Source: DAOMNN01 sp050486545 (GTDB lineage Bacteria; Pseudomonadota; Gammaproteobacteria; Burkholderiales; Rhodocyclaceae). Taken from it: DNA of 49,750 nt. Shown here piece after piece: positions 34,294-44,585 of this stretch. Where the stretch lies: positions 1-49,750 of the forward strand of contig JBJHDM010000022.1 of the NCBI GenBank assembly GCA_050486545.1, read 5' to 3'. How positions within the stretch are numbered: the first letter of the stretch is position 1; each line of letters starts with the position of its first letter. The notes beneath the pieces were generated by a model. That model had not been told where the DNA came from and did not search any database. It worked only from the letters and a program-made list of their open reading frames with translations. Both the position numbers and the translations under genes were made by a program.

Positions 34294-34745
34294 CTCGCCA
34301 CCCGTCCCTGCAGGGCATCCTTGACCCACGCGGTAGCTTCGTCTTCGTTCGAGAACCACATGAATCCATCGAACAGTTGGTCGCGTACGAAGATGATCAG
34401 GATCTGCTGACGAATCTTCAGATCGATCTCGTTCTTCAAGGCCTTCATGTCGGTCAGTTCGATATCCTGGTAGAACCAGATTTCCTGCGGTGCGTGCTGA
34501 ACGTTTGCAAGGAATACTGCACCTGAACCGGTCGGCGCTCCCAGGAGCCGCCTGATGTCCCCGGTCGTGGACGTACCTCTCGTCAGCCGGGTTTCGAGGA
34601 TTCGAGTGTCGCGGAAGACCTCGGAGCTTGCATGTCTTTGCGGCGTCTCCGCACAGGCGGCCAGCAAAAGGGCGAAGGTGGTCATGAGCAGCCGTCGTAT
34701 ACGCATGCCCTGATGGCACGGGGCTCGGTATCCTCGTTTGCGCAT
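34290..34745 (-). CDS. Small lipoprotein, BamE/SmpA-like (paralog 3 of 3)
   Basis: A 151-residue protein with a lipoprotein signal ending LLLAAC. The mature part contains LTRGTSTTGDIRRLLGAPTGSG, QEIWFYQD, an extra basic/acidic insert (about 100-115) and LFDGFMWFSNEDEA. I chose the ATG at 34745 because GGGAGGA lies 7 bases upstream; an internal ATG 39 bases later would give a more compact signal peptide and remains possible. It begins two bases after the stop of the 241-residue lipoprotein gene and overlaps the next gene by ATGA. Sampled GC here is low (60 of 120 bases at 34381-34500). Confidence 0.78.
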   Translation of the reverse strand: MRKRGYRAPCHQGMRIRRLLMTTFALLLAACAETPQRHASSEVFRDTRILETRLTRGTSTTGDIRRLLGAPTGSGAVFLANVQHAPQEIWFYQDIELTDMKALKNEIDLKIRQQILIIFVRDQLFDGFMWFSNEDEATAWVKDALQGRVAR

Positions 34746-34747
34746 GT

Positions 34748-35473
34748 CTAGTCCTCCCTGAGGAAATCCCGAACCAGGGCTGCGGCGACCGCGTCGCCGA
34801 ATCGCTTGCATGCAGCCGATTCGTGGCTGGAGGGTATCGCGACCGGAAAGATCGCAAGCATGGCAAAGCTTGAAGTGCCGGCTGAGCCGAACTCGTCGGA
34901 CAACCATTCCGTACCCAGTACGAGGTCGACCAACAGGGCGGACAGATGTGATTCGTGATCCCACCACAGCAGGCCAAAACAGCCTCCTCCGCCGTACCCC
35001 CCGACGCAGGTGATGCCACCTTGGGTTTCGGAGGTTTCGGTCTGCCCACCGAGAATCGCGAGGTAACGTATTCCCTCTGCCTCGAGGCGTGCTTGAAAAC
35101 GACGATCGGGGATCAGGGTGCGGAAAGCATCGATGCCACGTGGGGCCATGCGCCTGTCCAGGTCGCGGAAGACCCTTGACCGGAAATCGGTGCCGGTGAA
35201 CACGCGAACCGGCAAGCCGCGCCGGTCGCCGGCCTGGATGATGCAGCTTGCGAAGCGCTGTTCGAGCGCTTCCTCGTCCTTCCAGACTTCCCAGGTGAAT
35301 CCGCGTGGATCGTGCTCCACCCAGGTACGGTTGATCAGCACCGCGACACCAGGTCCGGGAGGCTTGTCAGTGATGGTGGGTACGGTACAGGCAGACAATC
35401 CCCAGCAACACGCAGCTGCCGTGATTACGGCAGTTCGGCGATCGAACGAGTCGAACCTCGGACGAGTCCCCAT
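34748..35473 (-). CDS. Predicted lipoprotein of unknown function, first gene of the lipoprotein operon
   Basis: The 241-residue product has a signal with lipobox LSAC near residue 29. The mature part is about 210 residues with no motif I recognise. Noted features are a segment on residue levels like FASCIIQAGDRRGLPVRVF, a possible strand LEAEGIRYLAILGGQ, a glycine-rich GGYGGGGCFGLLWWDHES with two nearby cysteines, and a hydrophobic LSALLVDLVLG. It is not related to the three small BamE-like lipoproteins that follow. The start ATG has only a weak Shine-Dalgarno. The stop codon is TAG. It may need the other three lipoproteins, given their tight spacing. Confidence 0.75.
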   Translation of the reverse strand: MGTRPRFDSFDRRTAVITAAACCWGLSACTVPTITDKPPGPGVAVLINRTWVEHDPRGFTWEVWKDEEALEQRFASCIIQAGDRRGLPVRVFTGTDFRSRVFRDLDRRMAPRGIDAFRTLIPDRRFQARLEAEGIRYLAILGGQTETSETQGGITCVGGYGGGGCFGLLWWDHESHLSALLVDLVLGTEWLSDEFGSAGTSSFAMLAIFPVAIPSSHESAACKRFGDAVAAALVRDFLRED

Positions 35474-35807
35474 TTCCGATCCGGCAAGATGGTTGGAATG
35501 GCACTGACATGTGTGCGGTGCATTTTCAATCTATGCCAGAAATCGATCTTCCGCCAGATTCCCGCACCGAGGTTCGGTGCGTTATCGGTTTCGGGACACC
35601 GCCAAAGAGCGGAAGGTCGAGGCCAGATTTTCAGTGGCTGTAATACTCCTGCAATAGCCCTAAAATGGCTCGGAAATCGACACTTCGTTCAGCCGAGCAT
35701 CGGAAGCAGGTGGAAGGGTGTCGCGGCGACGGCGCTGTTCGTGATGCCCATTTCGCGCCTGTGAACGCAAAATACCACCCCGAAGGATGGCATTGTTGCG
35801 TGATGGC
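35474..35807. other. Gene-free region upstream of the lipoprotein operon and downstream of the tRNA genes
   Basis: These 334 bases have no coding region I can support. They hold a 7-pair hairpin (35564-35570 with 35574-35580, loop GGT), a direct-repeat pattern reminiscent of a Pho box (CTGTAAT at 35638, CTGCAAT at 35649, CTAAAAT at 35660, each 11 bases apart) and the terminator of the tRNA genes at 35769-35792. The promoter of the lipoprotein operon should lie here, but I could not fix it. Confidence 0.4.
35769..35792 (-). terminator. Intrinsic terminator of the tRNA-Asn genes
   Basis: Read on the minus strand, 35792-35785 pairs with 35780-35773 (8 pairs including G-T pairs, TTCG tetraloop) and is followed by TTTT at 35772-35769. 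It lies 16 bases beyond the CCA end of the downstream tRNA copy. Confidence 0.65.
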
Positions 35808-35883
35808 TGGCTCCCCGACCTGGGCTCGAACCAGGGACCTGCGGATTAACAGTCCGTCGCTCTACCGACTGAGCTATCGGGGA
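35808..35883 (-). tRNA. tRNA-Asn (GTT), downstream copy
   Basis: A 76-base tRNA including encoded CCA. On the minus strand it begins TCCCCGA, has the anticodon loop CTGTTAA (anticodon GTT), the T-loop GTTCGAG and the acceptor return TCGGGGA followed by GCCA. It is identical to the copy at 35931-36006 and separated from it by 47 bases that include a 7-pair hairpin (35888-35894 with 35899-35905). Confidence 0.97.
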
Positions 35884-35930
35884 ATTTCGGTGCTGGTGAG
35901 CACCGGATGAAACGGTGCTCCGTTGAATTT

Positions 35931-36006
35931 TGGCTCCCCGACCTGGGCTCGAACCAGGGACCTGCGGATTAACAGTCCGTCGCTCTACCGACTGAGCTAT
36001 CGGGGA
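35931..36006 (-). tRNA. tRNA-Asn (GTT), promoter-proximal copy
   Basis: The same 76-base tRNA as the copy at 35808-35883, base for base, with anticodon GTT and encoded CCA. A strong promoter stands immediately upstream on the minus strand (36019-36047), so the two copies are probably made as one dicistronic precursor. Confidence 0.97.
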
Positions 36007-36018
36007 ATTGAGCCGCGC

Positions 36019-36047
36019 ATTGTAGGCAAGGCGCGGCTCAGCGTCAA
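36019..36047 (-). promoter_or_regulatory. Sigma-70 promoter of the tandem tRNA-Asn genes
   Basis: On the minus strand TTGACG (36047-36042) and TACAAT (36024-36019) are separated by 17 bases, each 5 of 6 to consensus. The bases after the -10 are GC-rich (GCGCGGC), the kind of discriminator found at stringently controlled stable-RNA promoters. The -10 box lies in the loop of a perfect 10-pair inverted repeat (36009-36018 with 36031-36040). Confidence 0.75.
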
Positions 36048-36058
36048 GGATACCGCGT

Positions 36059-37267
36059 TTATTCGGCCGCTACCGAGGCGATCGCCTTGGCGACGTAATC
36101 GATGTTTCCGGAGTTGAGTGCGGCGAGGCAGATGCGTCCGGTGGAAACGGCGTAGATGCCGAACTCGTCCTTTATCCGCTCGACCTGACCGGCGCTCAGT
36201 CCAGTGTAGGAGAACATGCCGCGTTGACGGGTCACGAAGGAGAAGTCCTGGCGTACCCCGGCTTCGGCCAGCTTTGCGACCAGCGCATGGCGCATCTGGC
36301 GGATGCGGTCGCGCATGCCGGCCAGTTCGTCTTCCCACATCTGCCGGAGTTCGGGCGAGTTCAGCACCGATGCGACGACGGCGCCGCCGTGCGTCGGCGG
36401 GTTGGAGTAGTTGGTCCGTACGACGCGCTTGACCTGGGACAGTACGCGGGCCGACTCGGCCCTGTCGGCGGTGACGATCGACAGGGCGCCGATGCGCTCG
36501 CCGTACAGCGAGAAGGATTTCGAGAAGGAGCTCGAGACCAGGAACTGCAGGCCGCTGGCGCCGAACATGCGTACGGCGACGGCATCGGGTTCGATTCCGT
36601 CGGCAAAACCCTGATAGGCGATGTCGAGGAAGGGGACGAGTTTGCGCTCACGGCAGACGTCGATGACCTGGGCCCACTGGGATTCGTCCAGGTCGGCCCC
36701 GGTGGGGTTGTGGCAGCAGGCGTGCAGAACGACCACCGAACCGGCCGGAAGCGCTTCCAGGCCGGCCTTCATCGCGCCGAAGTTCACGCCGCGGGTGGCC
36801 GGGTCGTAGTACGGGTAGTTGTCGACCGTGAAGCCGGCGTTCTGGAACAGGGCGCGATGGTTCTCCCAGCTCGGGTCGGAGATGAAGGCGCCGGCGGCCG
36901 GGTTCAACTGCTTCAGGAAGTCGGCCCCGACCTTGAGGGCGCCGGTTCCGCCGAGTGCCTGGACGGTCACGACCCGGCCGGCACCGGTGAGATCCGAATC
37001 CTGGCCGAAGAGCAGGGACTGGACGGCATTGTTGTACGTCGCAGGCCCCTCGATGGGCTGGTAGCCGCGCGGTGCGGCGGCTTCGAAACGGGCCTTCTCG
37101 GCCGCCCGAACGGCGGCAAGGAGCGGAATCCTGCCGTTGTCGTCGTAATAGACGCCGACGCCGAGATTCACTTTCTCGGTGCGTGCATCGGCGTTGTAGG
37201 CTTCGTTCAGCCCCAGGATGGGATCACGCGGGGCCATTTCGACGTTGACGAAGATCGAGGCGGACAT
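36059..37267 (-). CDS. Aromatic/aspartate aminotransferase, class I
   Basis: This PLP enzyme transfers amino groups between aspartate or aromatic amino acids and 2-oxoglutarate. The 402-residue protein has the subfamily pattern GVGVYYDDNGRIPLL, GGTGALKVGADFL, HACCHNPTGADL and the PLP lysine in SSSFSKSFSLYGER (about residue 250). Length and motifs fit the AspC/TyrB group (family I-gamma); which substrate dominates cannot be decided. I start at 37267 (MSASIFVNVE), with AGGAG upstream, rather than the longer frame. It is divergent from uvrB, an arrangement common in betaproteobacteria. Confidence 0.92.
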   Translation of the reverse strand: MSASIFVNVEMAPRDPILGLNEAYNADARTEKVNLGVGVYYDDNGRIPLLAAVRAAEKARFEAAAPRGYQPIEGPATYNNAVQSLLFGQDSDLTGAGRVVTVQALGGTGALKVGADFLKQLNPAAGAFISDPSWENHRALFQNAGFTVDNYPYYDPATRGVNFGAMKAGLEALPAGSVVVLHACCHNPTGADLDESQWAQVIDVCRERKLVPFLDIAYQGFADGIEPDAVAVRMFGASGLQFLVSSSFSKSFSLYGERIGALSIVTADRAESARVLSQVKRVVRTNYSNPPTHGGAVVASVLNSPELRQMWEDELAGMRDRIRQMRHALVAKLAEAGVRQDFSFVTRQRGMFSYTGLSAGQVERIKDEFGIYAVSTGRICLAALNSGNIDYVAKAIASVAAE

Positions 37268-37437
37268 TTGGGCTCCTGTCGGTGCGCCGGACGGGCCGGG
37301 GGAACCCGGCGGGTTGTCGCCGGTCCATGTGGCCGTGCCTTGCGCGGTAAAGTACGAAATAATGCGAGGTCGGCGAGCCGCCGGTGCGGATGCGAGCATC
37401 CGAAACGGGCTCCGAACGACCAACAGGAAATTCTAGC

Positions 37438-39504
<2,067 letters not shown>

Positions 39505-39534
39505 AGCGCGTGCGCCCAGAGTAAGAGGAAAGGG

Positions 39535-40017
39535 ATGGAAGAGAGCGTCAAACGGATCCTGTTCGTATGTACCGGGAATATCTGCCGATCGCCGACGGCG
39601 GAAGGGGTGATGCGCCATCTGGTCGTCGCGAACGGCATGGACGAATGGGTAGAGGTCGATTCGGCCGGTACACACGGCTACCACGTCGGTGAACCGCCCG
39701 ACCCACGCACCCGCAAGGCGGCGATCGCACGCGGCTACGACCTTTCGGCCTTGCGTGCCCGCAAACTCGAAGGCGCCGACTTCCAGCGCTTCGATCTGCT
39801 TCTGGCGATGGACCTCGGACACCTGGAGTTGATGCGGCGTGCCTGCCCGGAGGTTTATCGGCCCAAACTGGGCCTGTTCATGCGCTATGCGCGCAATCAT
39901 GATCTGGATGAGGTGCCCGACCCGTACTACGGGGGAGATGCCGGCTTCCGGGCCGTTCTCGACTACTGCGAGGACGGCGCGCTGGGTCTGATCGACGTGC
40001 TGTTGCGCAACCGCTGA
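39535..40017 (+). CDS. Low-molecular-weight protein tyrosine phosphatase
   Basis: The 160-residue cytoplasmic phosphatase has the N-terminal P-loop CTGNICRS (nucleophile C12, R18), SAGTHGYHVGEPPDPRT, and the general-acid aspartate in VPDPYYGG (D129). These are the complete catalytic set of the LMW-PTP family. The substrate is unknown; family members dephosphorylate tyrosine kinases of exopolysaccharide systems, but none is in this window. AGAGGAAAGG precedes the ATG. It follows uvrB by 30 bases and may be co-transcribed. Confidence 0.93.
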   Translation: MEESVKRILFVCTGNICRSPTAEGVMRHLVVANGMDEWVEVDSAGTHGYHVGEPPDPRTRKAAIARGYDLSALRARKLEGADFQRFDLLLAMDLGHLELMRRACPEVYRPKLGLFMRYARNHDLDEVPDPYYGGDAGFRAVLDYCEDGALGLIDVLLRNR

Positions 40018-40052
40018 AAGAAAACGGGCTGCCCCTGGCAGGAGCAGCCCGT
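40018..40052 (-). terminator. Intrinsic terminator of rne
   Basis: A 9-pair stem (40024-40032 with 40044-40052, 11-base loop) is followed, on the minus strand, by TTTTCTTT. It lies about 30 bases beyond the rne stop. On the plus strand it lacks a T-run, so it serves the minus-strand gene. Confidence 0.75.
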
Positions 40053-40081
40053 CGCGATCCGCCGGTCGATCGACGGTTCGC

Positions 40082-43000
40082 TTACTTTCGTGTCTCGACC
40101 TGTTCGAGTGCTTCGTTTTGGACGACCGGTGCGGGTCGTGGGCGTCGTCCGAGCGGTATTGCCGCCGGCTCGGTTGCACCGCTCGCCGCAGCGGGTGCCT
40201 TGGACCGATCCGTTTCGATCATGACCAGACCCCCTTCGGCCAGGACCGCACCGAGATCGATCGGAGCGCTAGCACGGGGCTTTTCGGCGTCGGGATCGGC
40301 TGGATGTTCGGCCTCGTCGGGATGCGGGGCGGCGCCGGTTGCGAGCGGCTCGACCGCGCCCGAATCGTCGGTAGCGGGCGTGTCCGCTTCGGCAGTCCCT
40401 GCAGCCTGCGGGCTTTCCGTGGTGGGGACCGCTGCACGGATCTCCGGCACTTCTTTTTCACCTGCACTTGCCGACACTTCGTCCAGCTCGTCGAACTCGC
40501 CAGTCGCCAGACGGACTGGCTCGAAGGGCTGCGTGTCGGTCAGAGACGACGAGGTGGCCGGTTCGGCTTCCGTGATCACGTCCTCGGCTGCAAGCGGGGG
40601 TTGTTCGATCGTTGGCGCGGTGACCTCGGCCGGCTCTTCGACCGAGGGGGCCACACGGTTGGATGTTTCGAGAGAATCGGCCGTCCCGGCGCTTCCCTCC
40701 GTGCGTTCGGCTTCGGGCTTCGCCCCGGTGGTGTCCTCACGCTTCTCGGCCAGGACCGGCATCGGAGTCTCTTCGTGCGTCACTGCAATGGGGCTGGCTT
40801 CGCTTGCGACCACCGGCATCGGGGCGGCTTCAGGCTGCTCCGGAGTGCCCGTTGCCATTTCCGGCGAAGGCATGGCGTTTACGTCGGACGATTCGAGGGC
40901 TGCGAGGCTGGCCGTGCCTTCGGTTTTTTCGTCGCTCATCGCATCGGTTGCCGTGCCACCCAATACTGCGGTTGCACGTTCCTCGCTGCGTCCGCCACGA
41001 CGTCCGCGTCCGCGGCGTCGACGACGACCGGTTGCGCCACCTTCCGCTTCGTCCGTGACTCTTTCCTTGTCGGTGCTCGGAGGCGCTTCGATGGCAGCGA
41101 CGTTGCCGGGTTCAAGCGTCTCGGCAGGCTTGGGCTGGGCGAGCTCGTCCTTTTGCTGACCGCGTTGTCCGCGACCGCGTCGGTTGCGAGCGCTGCCCCC
41201 GTCCTTTTCCTTGTCCTGTCCGGAGGTCGCTGCGCGTTCGCCAGCGTCCGGCCGCTTGTCCTGCTGCTTGTCCTGTTGCTTGCCGCCTCGGGTCGTCTCG
41301 GATGCTTCTCCGCGCTGTCCGCGCTTGCGGTTTCCGCCACCCCGGCGAGCGTCTCCACGTTCGCCTCGCGAGCGTGTGGCGCCCGTGACCGGTTCGTCCT
41401 GGACTTTTGCGACTGCGGCTTCGGCGCTCTTGTCCTTCCGGAACCAGCCGAACAGGCGGGAAATCAGGCCCGGTCGAGGAGTCGTGGCGGCGGCGATCGC
41501 CGTTTCGATCGGTACCTCGACGGTCGGTGCAGGCTGCCCCGGGGCAATGCCCTTGACCACGGCCTCGGCGCGTGCCGGCTTGCCGTCTCCCTCGGCCGCA
41601 CGCAGGCGCACGTCGTCGGGGGCGGCCGGCGTGGCCATCTGGTAGCTCGCGAGGGCGATGTCTTCCTGATTCAACTGGTCGTGGCGCAGCCGCACGATCT
41701 CGTGCTGCGGCGTCTCGAGATGGCGGTTCGGGACAATGATGAGCAGGATCTTGTGCCGCATCTCGATGCGGGCGATGTCCGAGCGCTTCTCGTTGAGCAG
41801 GAAGGTGCCCACGTCCACCGGGACCTGAACGTGCACGGCGCCCGTGTTCTCCTTCATGGCTTCCTCTTCGAGGATGCGCAGGATATGCAGGGCCGACGAC
41901 TCGGTGCTCCGGATATGTCCGGTGCCGTTGCAGCGCGGGCAGGGAATGTAGCTCGTCTCGGCAAGGGCCGGGCGCAGGCGCTGGCGCGACAGTTCCAGCA
42001 GGCCGAAGCGGCTGATGCGTGCCGTCTGGACGCGTGCCCGGTCGAAATGCAGGGCATCGCGCAGGCGGTTCTCGACTTCGCGCTGGTTCTTCTGCGACTC
42101 CATGTCGATGAAATCGATGACGATCAGCCCGCCCAGGTCGCGAAGGCGGAGCTGGCGGGCGATTTCGTCCGCGGCCTCGAGATTGGTACGCAGCGCCGTT
42201 TCCTCGATGTCCGCACCCTTCGTGGAGCGGCCCGAGTTGACGTCGATCGATACGAGCGCTTCGGTGTGGTCGATGACGACCGCGCCGCCGCTCGGAAGGT
42301 TGACCTGACGCGAATACGCCGATTCGATCTGGTGTTCGATCTGAAAGCGCGAAAACAGCGGAACGTCGTCGTGATAGCGCTTGACCTTGGCGACGTTGCC
42401 CGGCATCACGTGCGCCATGAACTGGCGGGCCTGCTCGTAGATGTCGTCGGTGTCGATCAGGATCTCGCCGATCTCCGGCTGGAAGTAGTCACGGATCGCC
42501 CGGATCACGAGGCTGCCTTCCTGGTAGATCAGGAAGGCGCCGGCCTGTTGCTGGGCGGCGCCTTCGATGGCCTGCCACAACTGCAGCAGGTAGTTCAGGT
42601 CCCATTGCAGTTCTTCGGCCGTGCGTCCGATGGCGGCCGTTCGTGCGATCAGACTCATCCCGGACGGGACTTCGAGCTGGTCCATGATCTCGCGCAGTTC
42701 GGCGCGTTCGTCGCCCTCGACGCGGCGCGAAACCCCGCCGCCGCGAGGATTGTTCGGCATCAGGACGAGATAGCGCCCCGCGAGCGAGATGTAGGTCGTG
42801 AGGGCTGCGCCCTTGTTGCCGCGCTCGTCCTTCTCGACCTGGACGATGAGTTCCTGGCCGACCTTGAGCACATCCTGGATACGGGCCTTGCCCGATTCCG
42901 TGCCCGAGGCGTAGTAGCTCCTGCCGATTTCCTTGAACGGCAGGAAACCGTGCCGCTCGGAGCCGTAGTCGACGAACGCCGCTTCGAGGCTGGGCTCGAT

Positions 43001-43144
43001 GCGGGTGATGACGGCCTTGTAGATGTTGCTCTTTCTTTCTTCCTTCGAGGCCGATTCGATGTCGAGGTCGATCAGTTTCTGACCATCGACGATCGCGACG
43101 CGGAGTTCCTCGGCCTGCGTCGCATTGAAAAGCATGCGCTTCAT
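40082..43144 (-). CDS. rne: Ribonuclease E
   Basis: RNase E is the endonuclease that starts mRNA decay, processes rRNA and tRNA and scaffolds the degradosome. The 1020-residue protein begins MKRMLFNATQ and has the S1 domain (about 35-120; SNIYKAVITRIEPSLEAAFVDYG), the catalytic core with VSIDVNSGRSTKG, and the zinc-link CPRCNGTGH near residue 405-415. The rest (about 520-1020) is a low-complexity, charged, arginine- and glutamate-rich scaffold region with repeated RRGRGQRG-type stretches, and the C-terminus RPRPAPVV. GGGAGAAC precedes the start. It is divergent from rluC, the usual arrangement, with a long leader at 43145-43616. Confidence 0.96.
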   Translation of the reverse strand: MKRMLFNATQAEELRVAIVDGQKLIDLDIESASKEERKSNIYKAVITRIEPSLEAAFVDYGSERHGFLPFKEIGRSYYASGTESGKARIQDVLKVGQELIVQVEKDERGNKGAALTTYISLAGRYLVLMPNNPRGGGVSRRVEGDERAELREIMDQLEVPSGMSLIARTAAIGRTAEELQWDLNYLLQLWQAIEGAAQQQAGAFLIYQEGSLVIRAIRDYFQPEIGEILIDTDDIYEQARQFMAHVMPGNVAKVKRYHDDVPLFSRFQIEHQIESAYSRQVNLPSGGAVVIDHTEALVSIDVNSGRSTKGADIEETALRTNLEAADEIARQLRLRDLGGLIVIDFIDMESQKNQREVENRLRDALHFDRARVQTARISRFGLLELSRQRLRPALAETSYIPCPRCNGTGHIRSTESSALHILRILEEEAMKENTGAVHVQVPVDVGTFLLNEKRSDIARIEMRHKILLIIVPNRHLETPQHEIVRLRHDQLNQEDIALASYQMATPAAPDDVRLRAAEGDGKPARAEAVVKGIAPGQPAPTVEVPIETAIAAATTPRPGLISRLFGWFRKDKSAEAAVAKVQDEPVTGATRSRGERGDARRGGGNRKRGQRGEASETTRGGKQQDKQQDKRPDAGERAATSGQDKEKDGGSARNRRGRGQRGQQKDELAQPKPAETLEPGNVAAIEAPPSTDKERVTDEAEGGATGRRRRRGRGRRGGRSEERATAVLGGTATDAMSDEKTEGTASLAALESSDVNAMPSPEMATGTPEQPEAAPMPVVASEASPIAVTHEETPMPVLAEKREDTTGAKPEAERTEGSAGTADSLETSNRVAPSVEEPAEVTAPTIEQPPLAAEDVITEAEPATSSSLTDTQPFEPVRLATGEFDELDEVSASAGEKEVPEIRAAVPTTESPQAAGTAEADTPATDDSGAVEPLATGAAPHPDEAEHPADPDAEKPRASAPIDLGAVLAEGGLVMIETDRSKAPAAASGATEPAAIPLGRRPRPAPVVQNEALEQVETRK

Positions 43145-43616
43145 TGGTTTCGTTCTCCCGCGCAGACACACGGGCAGGACGAACGTCGCGCACCATCGCG
43201 CTTTACGGGATCAGGAGCAAGGGGTTGAAGCTTCTTTCATCCGGTTGATTCTGGGCTGTGATGGGTCGGCGGGTCGTTCTCGTTGCTCGCGCGTCGCACG
43301 GCATGGCCGTTCGGCGGAGCACCATATCCTGCATGGGTGTTGCGCGTCTAAATCCAATCCATTGGATCGAAGTTTGTCGATTGCGTTACCATCGCTGCCA
43401 TTTCCGGCAACGAGGACACGATTGATCTGACCGGGAGCTCGCTTGTGGGCTCGATGCCGTTCCAGTCTTGTGCTTACGGGCGCAAGGGGATCGGACCGCA
43501 ACCGGTTCAATCAGCGCAGAGTATCGCATGATGATGATCCAAAGCAAAGCACTTGGCCGGTTTGAGGCGCATCCTGTCGATGCGCGCGACGACGCGCCCT
43601 GGGCCGGGGGCACCCG
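43145..43616. promoter_or_regulatory. Long intergenic region between rne and rluC, presumed rne leader
   Basis: These 472 bases separate two divergent genes and carry no gene I can support. RNase E mRNAs in other bacteria have long 5' leaders used for autoregulation, so most of this is probably the rne leader and its promoter. A perfect 16-base palindrome ATCCAATCCATTGGAT (43352-43367; 7-base arms, 2-base centre) stands in the most AT-rich part. I could not fix a promoter with confidence. Confidence 0.5.
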
Positions 43617-44585
43617 ATGAGCGAGCCCGGTACGGTGCGCGGCGTGCCGCCGGCGGTCCGGCGCGAGCGGATCGATGAGTCCGGAGCGGGGCAGCGGATC
43701 GACAACTATCTGCTGCGCATCTGCAAGGGCGTGCCCAAGAGTCACGTATACCGGATTCTTCGCAGCGGCGAGGTGCGCGTCAATGGTGGGCGGGTGGCCC
43801 CGACCTACCGGCTCGAGGACGGTGACGAGGTCCGTATCCCGCCGGTACGCATCTCGGCATCGGCACAACCGCGCAGCGTGCCCGCCGGCAAGCCCCTCGC
43901 GGTGGTGTACGAGGACGATGCGCTGCTGGTGGTCGACAAGCCGGCAGGCAAGGCGGTCCACGGGGGCAGCGGGGTGAGCTTCGGCGTGATCGAGCAGTTG
44001 CGCAGCCAGCGTCCCGAAGCCCGCATGCTCGAACTCGTGCATCGGATCGACCGCGAGACGTCGGGGTTGCTGATCGTCGCCAAGAAGCGATCGGCCTTGA
44101 AAGTCATGCACGACCGCATGCGCGAGGGGGCCGTCGAAAAGCACTACTTCGCGATGGTCTCGGGATGCTGGAGCAATCCGCTGCAGCACGTCCGGATGCC
44201 GCTGTTCAAGTACCTCACGGCCGAAGGCGAGCGCCGGGTCCGGGTCGGCGAGGAAGGCAAGGCTGCGCACAGCATCGTGCGCCTGTGCCGGCGCTGGGAA
44301 CGGTTCAGCCTGCTCGACGTGGAACTGAAGACCGGTCGCACCCATCAGATCCGGGTGCATCTGGCTCATCTCGGTTTCCCCTTGTGCGGGGACGACAAGT
44401 ACGGGGACTTCGCGCTGAACAAGGCGCTGGAGGCGGAAGGGCTCAGGAGGATGTTCCTGCATGCCGCGCGGCTCGCCTTCGACCACCCGCTGACCGGTGT
44501 CCGGCTCGAGCTCGAAGCGGAACTCCCGCAGGATCTGCAGGCATTCGTCGAGCACCTCGGCACTCCTTTGACGGTGATTTCATGA
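43617..44585 (+). CDS. rluC: 23S rRNA pseudouridine(955/2504/2580) synthase
   Basis: RluC isomerises three uridines of 23S rRNA. The 322-residue protein has an N-terminal S4 RNA-binding domain (about 20-80; GQRIDNYLLRICKGVPKSHVYRILRSGEVRVNGGRV), then the RluA-type synthase domain with the catalytic aspartate in HRIDRETSG (D145) and the segments KHYFAMVSG and KTGRTHQIRVH. Position beside rne and before a gph-like phosphatase is the classical rluC neighbourhood, which is why I name it RluC rather than RluA or RluD. Its stop overlaps the next start by ATGA. Confidence 0.93.
   Translation: MSEPGTVRGVPPAVRRERIDESGAGQRIDNYLLRICKGVPKSHVYRILRSGEVRVNGGRVAPTYRLEDGDEVRIPPVRISASAQPRSVPAGKPLAVVYEDDALLVVDKPAGKAVHGGSGVSFGVIEQLRSQRPEARMLELVHRIDRETSGLLIVAKKRSALKVMHDRMREGAVEKHYFAMVSGCWSNPLQHVRMPLFKYLTAEGERRVRVGEEGKAAHSIVRLCRRWERFSLLDVELKTGRTHQIRVHLAHLGFPLCGDDKYGDFALNKALEAEGLRRMFLHAARLAFDHPLTGVRLELEAELPQDLQAFVEHLGTPLTVIS

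Noticed and set aside
35808..36006. The two identical tRNA-Asn genes as an assembly artefact
   Set aside because: Their flanking sequences differ, the spacer has its own hairpin, and promoter and terminator stand at the two ends, so a real tandem pair is more likely.
37268..37437. A LexA box before uvrB
   Set aside because: I found no CTGT-N8-ACAG match in the divergent region.
40118..43228. A 1036-codon open frame on the plus strand opposite rne
   Set aside because: Shadow of rne; composition is arginine- and glycine-rich without motifs, and the minus frame is a definite RNase E.
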